From a virus: a stretch of 37,829 nucleotides of DNA. The position numbers and the translations under genes were made by a program. The stretch lies in the IMG/VR virus record IMGVR_UViG_3300044695_001704, positions 1 through 37,829 of that record; one strand, 5' to 3'. Shown here piece after piece: positions 1 through 8,038 of this stretch (position 1 is its first letter; each line of letters begins with the position of its first letter). Under the pieces are notes generated by a model. The model had not been told where the DNA came from. It made no database searches and saw only the letters and a program-made list of their open reading frames with translations.

Positions 1-87
1 AATATGGACGATCATCAAGTCAGATACGTCATTAGATGGATAAGAAGAGTAGAAAAAGCACATGGCATTGGAGGTGGTAATGAGTAA
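1..87 (+). CDS. 3' end of the gene that wraps across the window ends
   Basis: Frame 1 is open from the first base to a TAA at 85-87. It encodes 28 residues ending in EKAHGIGGGNE. This tail is shared with the next two genes (EKEHGIGGGE, EKAHGITGGGE), so it is the C-terminus of a member of the same small family. The rest of the gene is the open frame at the right end (37616-37829). Joining the ends directly puts the two parts one base out of frame; letting the terminal A be shared restores one frame. The bases encoding the three glycines (GGAGGTGG, 70-77) are also the Shine-Dalgarno of the next gene, whose ATG (80) overlaps this stop. Function unknown. Confidence 0.7.
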   Translation, partial: NMDDHQVRYVIRWIRRVEKAHGIGGGNE

Positions 88-502
88 AGAAAGAGAGTTA
101 CTGAAGAAGGTATTAGCAACGGGGTGGCTAGATCACACGTTAAGTTGTGAAGTAGAAGCAATTCTTACATTACCTGAGCCGATTAAAGAAAGAGAGGTAT
201 CAGGAAAGATTATATCTACAGATGATGCGTGTAATTGGAATCTTACAGTAGGTGCTTTAAAAGACTACGATCATGTGTATGTCAATGGGATTAGGTATGT
301 AGAGTTCCAACCTGAACCTTTAACACCTCGACAAGGGCTAGAAGAATATAAAAAAGGATACTATCAAGCAGAGTTGGATTTGAAACGTGAGCCTTTAACC
401 GATGAAGCCGTCTGCAAGATATTATTAAAGAAAGAATGGAAAGGTTTTGTTGAGCTGGTTCGTATTATAGAAAAAGAACATGGTATTGGAGGTGGGGAAT
501 GA
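80..502 (+). CDS. Modular phage protein with N-terminal ELL/EI..LL and C-terminal REPLT...HGIGGG motifs
   Basis: This is a 140-residue soluble protein of unknown function. The start at 80 is chosen because GGAGG (70-74) lies five bases upstream; an earlier ATG at 62 has no such site. The N-terminus (MSKERELLKKV, then a leucine-rich helix ending near LPEP) resembles that of the wrapping gene (MSIERELLRRI ... LLAQPEQEP). The C-terminus (REPLTDEAV ... RIIEKEHGIGGGE) matches both neighbours. From memory, a helical tail of the type RxPLTDEEI...FARAIEAAHGI is widespread in hypothetical proteins of proteobacterial phages, with no settled role. The gene overlaps its neighbours at both ends and appears translationally coupled. 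It is a paralogue within a tandem array. Confidence 0.85.
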   Translation: MSKERELLKKVLATGWLDHTLSCEVEAILTLPEPIKEREVSGKIISTDDACNWNLTVGALKDYDHVYVNGIRYVEFQPEPLTPRQGLEEYKKGYYQAELDLKREPLTDEAVCKILLKKEWKGFVELVRIIEKEHGIGGGE

Positions 503-759
503 GTAAACCAGCGGCATTTATTATGGTAGAAGGTGGACGAACTTGGCTTAGAGCTAGTGCTGAAACCGAAGAAGCAATACGAACAGGCTTTATCATGGAG
601 AGTGTACCTTTATATACAACACCACCAAAACGTGAGCCTTTGAGTGACGATGTAATAGCAGATTTATGGGGGGATAAATATGCTGGTAAAACTTTTATGG
701 TTCGTAACTTTGCAAGAGCAATAGAAAAAGCACACGGCATAACTGGAGGTGGGGAGTGA
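499..759 (+). CDS. Second tandem paralogue with REPLSDDV...ARAIEKAHGI tail
   Basis: This is an 86-residue protein whose second half (KREPLSDDVIADLW, then FARAIEKAHGITGGGE) is the array's shared C-terminal module. The first half (MSKPAAFIMVEGGRTWLRAS) differs from its neighbours, so the module is combined with different N-termini. The ATG overlaps the previous stop in an ATGA junction, and the GGAGGTGGGG just upstream serves both as Shine-Dalgarno and as the glycine codons of the preceding protein. The coding end again contains GGAGGTGGGG, which serves the next start at 756. Function unknown; no enzyme motif visible. Confidence 0.85.
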   Translation: MSKPAAFIMVEGGRTWLRASAETEEAIRTGFIMESVPLYTTPPKREPLSDDVIADLWGDKYAGKTFMVRNFARAIEKAHGITGGGE

Positions 760-869
760 TAGTTTCTATAGGGTTGTTAACGGTAGCTATATGTATTTGC
801 TCATGGCGTATAGGGGAGCTAACAAAGCTATTGAAAAAGCACACGGCATTGGAGGTGAATGATGAATAA
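756..869 (+). CDS. Small GTG-start membrane protein overlapping a displaced copy of the tail module
   Basis: This is a 37-residue frame starting with GTG at 756, six bases after GGAGG (745-749) and overlapping the previous TGA. The first 17 residues (IVSIGLLTVAICICSW) would form one transmembrane helix, followed by a basic tail. The DNA at 827-862 in another frame reads AIEKAHGIGGE then stop, which is the array's shared C-terminal module without a long N-terminal part. Either this small membrane protein is real and the repeat was carried in for its ribosome-binding site, or the locus is a decayed array member. The start and Shine-Dalgarno favour expression. Confidence 0.5.
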   Translation: MIVSIGLLTVAICICSWRIGELTKLLKKHTALEVNDE

Positions 870-1149
870 CATAAAAGAACTAACAGAACTATATGGCGTA
901 ACTGCAAAAACACCAGATAGCTTAAATATATTTATAACCGAGGTTTATAGTCATGGCTATCATGACGGTAAAGAGTTTTCACCTACACCTATATCACTAC
1001 GTGACCACTTTGCTGGTTTGGCTATGCAAAGTTATATAGCTATTTATTGTAATAAGGGAATCTCTGATTGCCCAGATGATGACCAAATTGCAGAGTATTC
1101 TTATCACCAAGCTGATGCAATGATCGCAGAGAGGAATAAAAATGATTAG
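862..1149 (+). CDS. Conserved phage protein with LRDxFAxxAMQ motif
   Basis: This is a 95-residue protein; 862 is preferred over the ATG at 859 because it lies six bases after GGAGG (851-855). The central ISLRDHFAGLAMQSYIA and the C-terminal YSYHQADAMIAERNK match, from memory, a very common small phage module (LRDYFAAKAMQ ... AYxIADAMLxAR). That module is found as a stand-alone protein or C-terminal domain in many proteobacterial phages. Its function is unknown. It follows the array genes and overlaps the next small gene by 8 bases, so it belongs to the same operon. Confidence 0.85.
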   Translation: MNNIKELTELYGVTAKTPDSLNIFITEVYSHGYHDGKEFSPTPISLRDHFAGLAMQSYIAIYCNKGISDCPDDDQIAEYSYHQADAMIAERNKND

Positions 1150-1285
1150 CGAAAAAGAAATAGAAGAATACATAAATTCATTAAGGTCATCAACAGTTAG
1201 TGAAGAATACTATTCTGAAGAATGGGAAGAAGGTTTTGAAGATGGCGTACGATGGTTAGAAAAACAACTGGAGGAAAAACAATGA
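1142..1285 (+). CDS. Small acidic protein, unknown function
   Basis: This is a 47-residue, very glutamate-rich frame (MISEKEIEEY ... EEWEEGFEDGVRWLEKQLE), probably helical. It overlaps the previous stop and the next ATG (ATGA at 1282), as expected for a compact phage operon. A purine-rich AGAGAGG lies upstream at about 1129. The segment EEWEEGFEDGVRW resembles short EGFxDGxxW helices in other phage proteins, but I recognise no defined family. Confidence 0.7.
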   Translation: MISEKEIEEYINSLRSSTVSEEYYSEEWEEGFEDGVRWLEKQLEEKQ

Positions 1286-1383
1286 GTAAAGGTTCAGCAC
1301 CACGTCCTATAAATGATAGGAAAAAGTTTGAAGAAAATTGGGATAAGATATTTGGAGATAAAAAGAAAGAGGAAAAGAAATGA
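1282..1383 (+). CDS. Conserved 33-residue MSKGSAPRP phage protein
   Basis: This is a 33-residue protein beginning MSKGSAPRPINDRKKF and containing NWDKIFG, followed by a lysine/glutamate tail. From memory, very similar miniature proteins (MGKGSAPRPFSV...F..NFDRIFG) occur in a large number of unrelated proteobacterial phages, always uncharacterised. GGAGG at 1270-1274 lies seven bases before the ATG, and the gene overlaps both neighbours by four bases. Despite its length the family match makes it a confident gene. Confidence 0.85.
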   Translation: MSKGSAPRPINDRKKFEENWDKIFGDKKKEEKK

Positions 1384-1631
1384 AAAACATAATATTAATT
1401 TTATTACTAATTCCAACTATAGTGTTTGCTTGTGATGATGATAATAACTATCAGTTAGCAGAAGAAGCAAGAACAAGCAGGATAACTAACGAATTACGCC
1501 AACAACGACAACATGCGGATTATAACGCTTATGTAAACGAACTTAACCAAGAACAACAAATACGTCAAGAAAGAAACAACGCTTATCAAACACAAATGAT
1601 CTTGCTTGATGGTCAATTTGTTCGTAAATAA
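1380..1631 (+). CDS. Exported or lipoprotein-like protein with glutamine-rich helix
   Basis: This is an 83-residue protein with a signal peptide: MKNIILILLLIPTIVFA, then C18. Cleavage could be by signal peptidase I after VFA or, less typically because of the phenylalanine, at a lipobox VFAC. The mature part is a charged, glutamine-rich helix (RQQRQHADYNAYVNELNQEQ), suggesting a periplasmic coiled coil. It is the last rightward gene before the convergent junction. A role at the cell envelope during infection is possible, but the sequence does not show which. Confidence 0.75.
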   Translation: MKNIILILLLIPTIVFACDDDNNYQLAEEARTSRITNELRQQRQHADYNAYVNELNQEQQIRQERNNAYQTQMILLDGQFVRK

Positions 1632-1658
1632 AAAAAGGGAGTTGGTTAAACAACTCCC
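1631..1658 (-). terminator. Rho-independent terminator of the leftward virion operon
   Basis: A perfect 8-bp stem GGGAGTTG / CAACTCCC (1637-1644 and 1651-1658) has a six-base loop. Read leftward it is followed immediately by a run of seven T. Read rightward it has no T tract. It lies between the convergent units and ends the leftward one. Confidence 0.8.
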
Positions 1659-1676
1659 AAAGCTACAGAGCGCAAA

Positions 1677-1814
1677 CTATTTTTTCCTTTTAGCTTTATC
1701 AGCTTTTACAAACTCTTGAGCAACATCAACTGGTATCTTGACTTTCTTTGCAAACTTAGGATTATGTGCTGCTGCTTGCATTAACTTTTCTTGTGCTTTT
1801 GATTTTGATGGCAT
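1677..1814 (-). CDS. Conserved small basic protein (MPSKSKAQ...NPKFAKKV)
   Basis: This is a 45-residue lysine-rich protein: MPSKSKAQEKLMQAAAHNP, then FAKKVKIPVDVAQEFVKADK. From memory this matches a family of 45-70 residue phage proteins (SxxQxxFMxAxAHNPxFAKKxGIPxxVAxEFxxAD) found next to virion genes in many phages. Its basic character suggests nucleic-acid or capsid association, which is inference. GGAG lies eight bases before the start. It is the last gene of the leftward operon, directly before the terminator. Confidence 0.85.
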   Translation of the reverse strand: MPSKSKAQEKLMQAAAHNPKFAKKVKIPVDVAQEFVKADKAKRKK

Positions 1815-1826
1815 TATCTATTCTCC

Positions 1827-3821
1827 TTATTTATTTTGATATTGTGTTAATGCGCCATACAAAGCATTACGACCAGCAGCCGATTTCATATCAGTAGTTG
1901 GAGATAATTTATACTTTCGCATCAACATAGCTGCATATGCAGGGTCTAATTCTGCTTTCGCTAATATATCAGCAATCTCACCAGTTCTTCCAGTAACATT
2001 TGATAAGCCTCTTGTTACTGGACGTAAAATATTAGATAAGATTCCAGGTTGATCTTTAACATCAGAACCAAGTAATGCTCTAGTAACATCATCAGAAATT
2101 AATTCATTCATTTTAAGGTTTTGCATAGTATTTGATGCTCTAGCAATACCCATGCTTCCTCTTGTTCCTGCGGTTGCTGCTCTTTGTGCATTTTCAAAAA
2201 TAGCTTGCTGATTAGGTGATAACTTACTCATTGCTTTTTCATTAAGAATTTGAGTTCTTAAGTTAGCAGCAGACAATGGAAATACCTCTTCTTGAATACC
2301 TGTTCTATTACTAATAATTGGTGTTTTATTAGTTGCTTGGTTAATCATTTTTTCAGCTTGTTTAGATTGATTAAGTTGTCTTACACCAATAGCTTGTGTT
2401 TTTAAGAATTTACCAAATTCTGATTCAGTATTTGTTAATGATTTTGCTAGTTCTGTTTTTACATTATTCAAAGCTGTTCCTGATTTTGCAATTTGCATTG
2501 AAGCAGGATCATCATATTTTCCACGCAAAGCATCATCAATATACTGTTTAAAATTATAAACTTCATTAAACCCAACATCTCCTTCAGGTATTTTCTCTTT
2601 AATACTTTGTAATGCACCTTCAATAGCTGGATTTCCTTTGTTCTTAAGTAGTGCGTTATCAATAGAATTTATTACATTATCAATATTAGTTGGTAAGTTT
2701 CTATCTCTCATAGGCTTAGAAACCGTATTAACAACATCATATAGATAATCTTGTTTTTTAGTTATGCTTGCATCAGAACCAATAGTTCTATTAACATAGT
2801 CTTTTAATGATTTGGCATTGTTAAATAAACGCTCACTTAATATTGTGGATGAATTAGGATCATTTTCAACAAACCTTGCCAATGCAGATATGCCAGCGTT
2901 TCCTGCAATATCTGATGTTTTTGGTTGAAAGCCAGCAATAGGTTTAACACCCTGCACGCCACCAGTTTCTAATAAGTTAGCAACAGTACCAGCTTCAGCA
3001 CCAGCTTGACGATTTAATAACCTACCTGCCAATGGTTCTAATGTGCCAAAACTACTTTGTCCTGTCCTTAATACCGCTCTCGATGTTGGAGCAGCCATTC
3101 CTAATACGCTACCAGCTCCAAGTCCAGTCAACATTCCAAAAAGACTTTGCTCCCATTCTGGCAATCCTTTTTCTTTTGCCTTTTCAGTAGCATATTTTGA
3201 TAAACCAGCAGTTATTGCAGTTGCTTTTGGAGCATTAGACCCAATCATTGTAGCTGCCATTGATGGAATGGATTTAATTTTGCTTAACATTCCTAATGGA
3301 ACAGCAAATCCAGATATAGTTCTTGCAACTTCCATTGGAATTGCTTGCTCATTAGTAGGTTGTGGTAATCCTAAATAATCAGCTAACTTAGTACCATACT
3401 GTTGAGTATTTATACTTTCTGGTGGTGTTAATGGAGTTACAACTTTATTTTCAGGCATGCCAATATTGCCTAAAGCACTAATTGCATTATAAATACCAGC
3501 AGGAGCTCCAGCGACACCCTCTAACATAGCACGTCCACCAAGACCAAACATAGATGATTTAGGTTTGTTTTCTTGTGCAGTTGGTGTGCTAGCAACAGTT
3601 TTTAATGGCAGATCATACTTATCAGGAGATACCCATCCTTTACCATTCCAAACATTACCACCTAAAGTATCACCAGCCTGTAGGTTGGCTTCTTCAACTT
3701 GCTTTCCACTATAATCAGTTCCTTGTGCAGCTAATTCTTTTGCAAACTTTGTGGCATACTCTGTATCGCCTCTTTGTTGCGCTAGATAAAATGCTTTTTG
3801 TAAATCACCATAGGAACTCAT
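1827..3821 (-). CDS. Large internal virion/ejection-type protein
   Basis: This is a 664-residue protein, the largest after the portal. Its N-terminus (MSSYGDLQKAFYLAQQRGDT) is followed at about residues 95-260 by a glycine/alanine-rich, partly hydrophobic stretch with membrane-active character. The C-terminal 350 residues look like long helices. There are no enzymatic motifs. Position after the tail genes, overlap by four bases (ATGA) with another internal protein, and composition resemble podoviral internal or ejection proteins that form a conduit for DNA entry. This functional call is by context and composition. Confidence 0.6.
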   Translation of the reverse strand: MSSYGDLQKAFYLAQQRGDTEYATKFAKELAAQGTDYSGKQVEEANLQAGDTLGGNVWNGKGWVSPDKYDLPLKTVASTPTAQENKPKSSMFGLGGRAMLEGVAGAPAGIYNAISALGNIGMPENKVVTPLTPPESINTQQYGTKLADYLGLPQPTNEQAIPMEVARTISGFAVPLGMLSKIKSIPSMAATMIGSNAPKATAITAGLSKYATEKAKEKGLPEWEQSLFGMLTGLGAGSVLGMAAPTSRAVLRTGQSSFGTLEPLAGRLLNRQAGAEAGTVANLLETGGVQGVKPIAGFQPKTSDIAGNAGISALARFVENDPNSSTILSERLFNNAKSLKDYVNRTIGSDASITKKQDYLYDVVNTVSKPMRDRNLPTNIDNVINSIDNALLKNKGNPAIEGALQSIKEKIPEGDVGFNEVYNFKQYIDDALRGKYDDPASMQIAKSGTALNNVKTELAKSLTNTESEFGKFLKTQAIGVRQLNQSKQAEKMINQATNKTPIISNRTGIQEEVFPLSAANLRTQILNEKAMSKLSPNQQAIFENAQRAATAGTRGSMGIARASNTMQNLKMNELISDDVTRALLGSDVKDQPGILSNILRPVTRGLSNVTGRTGEIADILAKAELDPAYAAMLMRKYKLSPTTDMKSAAGRNALYGALTQYQNK

Positions 3822-5002
3822 GGTTTTTCCCCTATTGATTTTAAATAATCAGTATGCGATAAATTAGAATTTCCTGTTGATGATGGAGAATATGATCCAT
3901 AATCTTTTGGATAAAATTCTTTAGGTATTCCAAGCAACAATCCTTCTATTGCAGTTTTTCTTGCTGCAGCCTTTTGATCTAATAACTCCTGTGGATCATT
4001 TGGTCTTGGAAAATATTGTCTTTCTCCAGTTGAAAATTCAGTATCACCAATAACAGCTCCAGATTCAGGTCTTAATACAGAATTAAGAAGTTGGAGTTGA
4101 GCTTGCAAAACCTTTTGATCGTTTGTATCTAAATTAGCATAAGCTAAATCATCTACAAATGGCACATTTTCTAAAAATCTTGCAGCTTTTACAGCTGCTG
4201 GGCTGTAATTAGTACCAACTTCAGACAAAATCTTATCTGCTTTTATCATTCTTGTAGCAAAGTCTAAATCTTTTCTTTGCCAATCTTTTAATTCAACTGG
4301 TGCAGGTGCTTTGCTAATAACACTAATACCTCCTTGTGGATTAACTTGTGCAACATCTTTTTCATTAAGACCAATTTCTTTGTTTTGCGCTGGTGTTAAT
4401 ATATTACCCATAGCACCTGTAGCACCAGTATTAATATTAATACCACCATCTGCTTTGTATGGTTCTCCAACTGGTACAGGTTGGTTATTAGCATCAAGAT
4501 AGAAATTAACTTTATAACCAGGTTTATTAGGAACACCCATAGAATGTAGAGCAGGTTGAGGAGTTGGTTTTGACAAGTTAGTTATCATATCAAAACCTTG
4601 AGATGCTAATACTTTGTCAGGAAGACCAGCAAGACCAATAGCAAATTCTGGCATGGTTATTTGTCCACCCATTAATCCTGTTCCTTTAGTTGGCATTACT
4701 GCACCCCTAAATGGTATTGGAATATTATTACCAGCAGTTCCTTTAGTACCAATCAATTCACGCAATTTTGCAAATGAATCTTCCTGTTGCTTTTCTTGTC
4801 GTCTATTAGCAGAAACTTGAGCAATCTCACTTAAACTCGGAGGATTCCAGTATTGAGCTTGTTCAGGAACTTTTGCAACAGGTTGGTTGTTACTTTGCAT
4901 TAGATATGAAAGCATCTCGCCAAGACCTGAGCTTGAATTTTGTTGAGGTTGTTGTCGCTGGACAATATCACCTCTTAACATATCAACAATATTAAATGCC
5001 AC
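3818..5002 (-). CDS. Internal virion protein with LRPESGAVI...YFP motif
   Basis: This is a 394-residue protein. The C-terminal third holds LLNSVLRPESGAVIGDTEF followed by RQYFPRPNDP and QKAAARKTAIEGLL. From memory this motif set recurs at the C-terminus of large internal/ejection proteins of many podoviruses, where it accompanies a lytic transglycosylase. No transglycosylase motif is visible here. The middle is proline- and glycine-rich, and the N-terminus is glutamine-rich. It overlaps both neighbours and is probably packaged in the capsid and ejected with DNA. Confidence 0.65.
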   Translation of the reverse strand: MAFNIVDMLRGDIVQRQQPQQNSSSGLGEMLSYLMQSNNQPVAKVPEQAQYWNPPSLSEIAQVSANRRQEKQQEDSFAKLRELIGTKGTAGNNIPIPFRGAVMPTKGTGLMGGQITMPEFAIGLAGLPDKVLASQGFDMITNLSKPTPQPALHSMGVPNKPGYKVNFYLDANNQPVPVGEPYKADGGININTGATGAMGNILTPAQNKEIGLNEKDVAQVNPQGGISVISKAPAPVELKDWQRKDLDFATRMIKADKILSEVGTNYSPAAVKAARFLENVPFVDDLAYANLDTNDQKVLQAQLQLLNSVLRPESGAVIGDTEFSTGERQYFPRPNDPQELLDQKAAARKTAIEGLLLGIPKEFYPKDYGSYSPSSTGNSNLSHTDYLKSIGEKP

Positions 5003-5541
5003 TACGCACCTCCCATTAATCTTCTAAATAATGACATCATATCTTCGTTTGGATGAATAGCACCAGGCATTTGAGGCATAGTAGCTTGTGGAATACCTGT
5101 CTGTGGAAGTTGTGCTACACCAACAGAAGTCATTGGCTGTCTTTGTTGTTGAGGTTGCTGCTGTTGCATAACCTGTTGCATCATCTGCCCATACATGGGG
5201 TCATTAGGTTGTGCAGCAGATAGTCCGGCAGATGTATCTTGTGGTGTAACCCACTTTTCCCATTTTTTACCACTACTACCTGTACTTGGAGTTGATACGG
5301 CAGCACCTTCAACTGGTGACATCATAGGATTAGTGACTGTTGGTGATCCAGTCATGTGTTGACCAAATTGGGTTTGTGGCAATACAGCACCTGCAACCTG
5401 TCCAGACATTGCGCTATTAGCACCACCCATTTTACTGCTGCCCTTACTTAATAAATCCATTAATCCACCGCCACTTGCTCCAGCCGATCCTGCTCCACTC
5501 TTAAATAATTCAGACAACATTGGTATTAATTGTTCCCACAT
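5002..5541 (-). CDS. Low-complexity Gly/Ser/Gln/Met-rich virion-associated protein
   Basis: This is a 179-residue, strongly biased protein: a glycine/serine-rich first half and a run of methionine and glutamine residues near residues 115-140. The helix MWEQLIPMLSELFKSG at the start may anchor it to a partner. No domain recognised. It sits between the glycosyltransferase-like gene and the internal virion proteins and overlaps the next gene by one base. Composition resembles small flexible internal virion proteins; the role is inferred from position only. Confidence 0.6.
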   Translation of the reverse strand: MWEQLIPMLSELFKSGAGSAGASGGGLMDLLSKGSSKMGGANSAMSGQVAGAVLPQTQFGQHMTGSPTVTNPMMSPVEGAAVSTPSTGSSGKKWEKWVTPQDTSAGLSAAQPNDPMYGQMMQQVMQQQQPQQQRQPMTSVGVAQLPQTGIPQATMPQMPGAIHPNEDMMSLFRRLMGGA

Positions 5542-5543
5542 AA

Positions 5544-6308
5544 CTATTCCTTATTAATTGTTGATAAAAAGAAATCATGCTGCTCTCTCCATATCCCTTT
5601 AAGCTCTTGAGGGCTTTCAATAGATAAGCGATGAATCTCATGTAGTCTTGGATTGTTGTGCCTTTTTGCTATTATGTTTAGATGACTACCACAAAATATA
5701 TGGTCAAAACAATCATTTTGTTTTTCTGTAAATATTTCAATATCACTATACAAACATTCAAAAACTTGGCCAAACGTGTCCCACATTGTCCAGTTGCCAT
5801 TTACTTTAAGCGTTGTATATTTTATTAGGTCAGTACAATATTTATTTTCCAGTGCATTAATTTTGTTTATTAACAGTTTTACACAAGGTATATACAAGAA
5901 TGAAGTGTGTATTCTTGGTTTAGTTATAGTATCGGTATATTCATCAAAGAACTCAGGCACTAGTCTACCAGCCAGCAATTTATTGGTAGTAAATAGTTCT
6001 ACGTTTTTCCAAAAAATTACATCAGGATCAATTATATATACTTGAGCGTCATCATTTTCACAGTTTAAAATATACCTTAAATAATCACGGTGAAGCACTT
6101 GATTTTCCAATTTAACAAATTGTGCATTAACACTATGCGCTGCTTTTTCTATCTCAATAACAGCATCAGTAATACTATTGTTATCAATTACTATAATTTC
6201 AGCAGTTGGGAACCCGATACGAATACTTTTAAATACAAGCAATGAACCATATAACTGATTTATATCCTTGCAAAATGTTAATACATATACTCTTTTTGAA
6301 ACACTCAT
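5544..6308 (-). CDS. Glycosyltransferase-like protein (GT-A type)
   Basis: This is a 254-residue protein. The first half looks like a Rossmann-type GT-A fold: strand IIVIDNNS (38-45), and DPD (94-96) inside VYIIDPDVIFW, placed like the metal-binding DxD of nucleotide-sugar transferases. A WTMWDTFGQ segment and a His/Asn-rich C-terminus follow. Such enzymes move sugars from nucleotide sugars onto proteins or glycans; the substrate here is unknown. Its place among tail/internal genes, next to a cupin, suggests it modifies a virion protein or host surface glycan. The family is recognised by pattern only, and remote homology would need checking. Confidence 0.6.
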   Translation of the reverse strand: MSVSKRVYVLTFCKDINQLYGSLLVFKSIRIGFPTAEIIVIDNNSITDAVIEIEKAAHSVNAQFVKLENQVLHRDYLRYILNCENDDAQVYIIDPDVIFWKNVELFTTNKLLAGRLVPEFFDEYTDTITKPRIHTSFLYIPCVKLLINKINALENKYCTDLIKYTTLKVNGNWTMWDTFGQVFECLYSDIEIFTEKQNDCFDHIFCGSHLNIIAKRHNNPRLHEIHRLSIESPQELKGIWREQHDFFLSTINKE

Positions 6309-6316
6309 AAACAGTA

Positions 6317-6772
6317 TTACACCTTGTATTGCGTTGAGCCATCAGCACCGTACCATTCTTCGCCAGCGCTAGAAGGTAGAGTGCCATTGATGTATTTTTG
6401 AACTGAATAAAAGGTAGCGCCAGCTTTACCAAAAACACCACCATGCCATGAGGTAGGTAGTATCCTGATAGGCATCATTGAACCTTCCATCTCTGAGCTA
6501 TAAAACTGACCATTATTTTCAAAGACTACATCGCCAGAATTGAAAACCTCATAACTATCCATATTCGGATGAACATGCAGTTTTATTTCAGTATTAGGCG
6601 GCACATGAATCAACTGAACTTGATAGACATCACTTCGATAGACATTAAAAAGTGTGACTGTTTTTCCTAGATCATCTTTATAGGTATAAATTGGATCATC
6701 AAGGGGTATATTGAGTGGTCTACCATTGCTAAACCACCAATTTAGAAAGCTAGTTAAGTCATCGTATATCAT
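6317..6772 (-). CDS. Cupin-fold protein
   Basis: This is a 151-residue single-domain cupin. KLHVHPNMDSYEVFNSGD supplies H66, H68 and E75 in the first cupin box, and H110 in TSWHGG fits the second, giving a complete candidate metal site. Cupins include isomerases, dioxygenases and binding proteins, so the reaction cannot be named. Its ATG overlaps the previous gene's stop, and that gene's terminal glycine codons (GGTGGTGG) provide the Shine-Dalgarno. Adjacent to a glycosyltransferase-like gene, it could make or modify a sugar used on the particle; that is inference. Confidence 0.7.
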   Translation of the reverse strand: MIYDDLTSFLNWWFSNGRPLNIPLDDPIYTYKDDLGKTVTLFNVYRSDVYQVQLIHVPPNTEIKLHVHPNMDSYEVFNSGDVVFENNGQFYSSEMEGSMMPIRILPTSWHGGVFGKAGATFYSVQKYINGTLPSSAGEEWYGADGSTQYKV

Positions 6773-7608
6773 TTTCCACCACCACCGCCCATACCCATCG
6801 CACTACTATTACCAGAACTGCTGCCTGAACTAAGTACAGTTGGTGATCCTAAAGCATTTGCATAGTTACTAATGTTTTGCCACGGCATCATGCCAGGAGC
6901 AAAAGAACCCATACCAAGATTTTGCATATTCTGACCCATACCTAAAGCACCAGTAGACACGCCTTGTTGCTGACCTAACATGTTTGACATTAGTTGTTGT
7001 CTAGCAAGAGTTCCTTGGTCTGCTTGTTGTGCAATGTTAAGTTTGTTTTGCAAATCTTTATCAAAAGTATTATAACCAACATCTGCTAAATTCTTTTGCA
7101 GGTTGCTGTTAATATCATACATTCCTTGAGAAGTAGCAGTGCCATGCCTTGAACCACCAGACATGCCTGAAGCTGTTGCCCTCGCATCAAGATTAGATAG
7201 CATATTAGCAGTTGCTCTATTGGCATCAGCAGCATAACCAGCTTTCATTGCATCAGCATAGGTATTACCCTGTCCACCCATCATCTGGGAATAGATGCTT
7301 TGTGTGTTAGTTGGAGCATTTAACGATTGCTGTAATGACTCAGAAAGCCTATTGGCATTATCCATGCCTTGATATACACCACCACCTAACTGGTTTTGCC
7401 ATGCTGGCATTGCAGCTTGGTTTGTTTGGTTAATGTAATCTTGCGCTCCACCCATTTGCTGATTAATGGTATTTCCAACATTACCATAAGTGCCTGCTGC
7501 TGCATTGTACATTTGAGTAAGCGCATCAGATTGCCACTTAGGAATCTGTTGCTTAAAATTACTTTGGTTACTTGCGTTGCTTTGACTATAATTTCCACCA
7601 CCTGACAT
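6769..7608 (-). CDS. Gln/Asn/Gly-rich virion-associated protein
   Basis: This is a 279-residue protein rich in Q, N, G, A and M, with a predicted helical centre (NLQKNLADVGYNTFDKDLQ) and a glycine-rich C-terminus. The opening MSGGGNYSQSNASNQSNFKQ is disordered. From memory, similar proteins with YNAAAGTYG...QMGGAQDYI patterns occur next to internal virion genes of freshwater and Bcep22-like phages. A structural or ejection role is likely, but no catalytic feature is present. It is followed directly by the overlapping cupin gene. Confidence 0.6.
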   Translation of the reverse strand: MSGGGNYSQSNASNQSNFKQQIPKWQSDALTQMYNAAAGTYGNVGNTINQQMGGAQDYINQTNQAAMPAWQNQLGGGVYQGMDNANRLSESLQQSLNAPTNTQSIYSQMMGGQGNTYADAMKAGYAADANRATANMLSNLDARATASGMSGGSRHGTATSQGMYDINSNLQKNLADVGYNTFDKDLQNKLNIAQQADQGTLARQQLMSNMLGQQQGVSTGALGMGQNMQNLGMGSFAPGMMPWQNISNYANALGSPTVLSSGSSSGNSSAMGMGGGGGK

Positions 7609-7623
7609 GTTATTCCCCTAGAT

Positions 7624-8037
7624 TTAAAGTGATTTACCTGTTACTACATACTTCTGTGTCATACCGTAACGGTTCCATAATCGGATGATTGACTCACGAC
7701 CTGAACCTTCCAGATAAGTTGCACCATTTAATTTCAAAATTTCTTCAAACTGGTTAAATGTATCTTTATTTGTAACACATTTACCACCAATTGCAACAAC
7801 AAAAGCAACACGATTAGTTGGCCTATTAAAATAAGATACAACTAATGCGCCATGTACTTTTTCATTATCATCGGTTGCAATAATTAATTGCCAGTTACCT
7901 TGTGTTAGCATAACTTTTATTTCTGCCGTGTCATAATCGCCAGCAGAATATGACAATGCAGACTCAATAAAATGTTCTACATATGGCCATGTTTGGTTGA
8001 CATAATTAGTATGTACTGCTAATACTTTTAATTTCAT
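7624..8037 (-). CDS. GNAT-like N-acetyltransferase family protein
   Basis: This is a 137-residue protein with a plausible GNAT layout: N-terminal helices with the stretch YVEHFIESALSYSAGDYD, then WQLIIATDDNEKVHGALVVSYF (central strands), a long helix, and GSGRESIIRLWNRYGM near the end. From memory, proteins of this kind sit beside tail genes in many podoviruses and are annotated as acetyltransferases, but a clear acetyl-CoA Q/RxxGxG/A loop is not obvious here. It may be catalytically degenerate. The target, if any, is unknown. Confidence 0.5.
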   Translation of the reverse strand: MKLKVLAVHTNYVNQTWPYVEHFIESALSYSAGDYDTAEIKVMLTQGNWQLIIATDDNEKVHGALVVSYFNRPTNRVAFVVAIGGKCVTNKDTFNQFEEILKLNGATYLEGSGRESIIRLWNRYGMTQKYVVTGKSL

Positions 8038-8038
8038 A

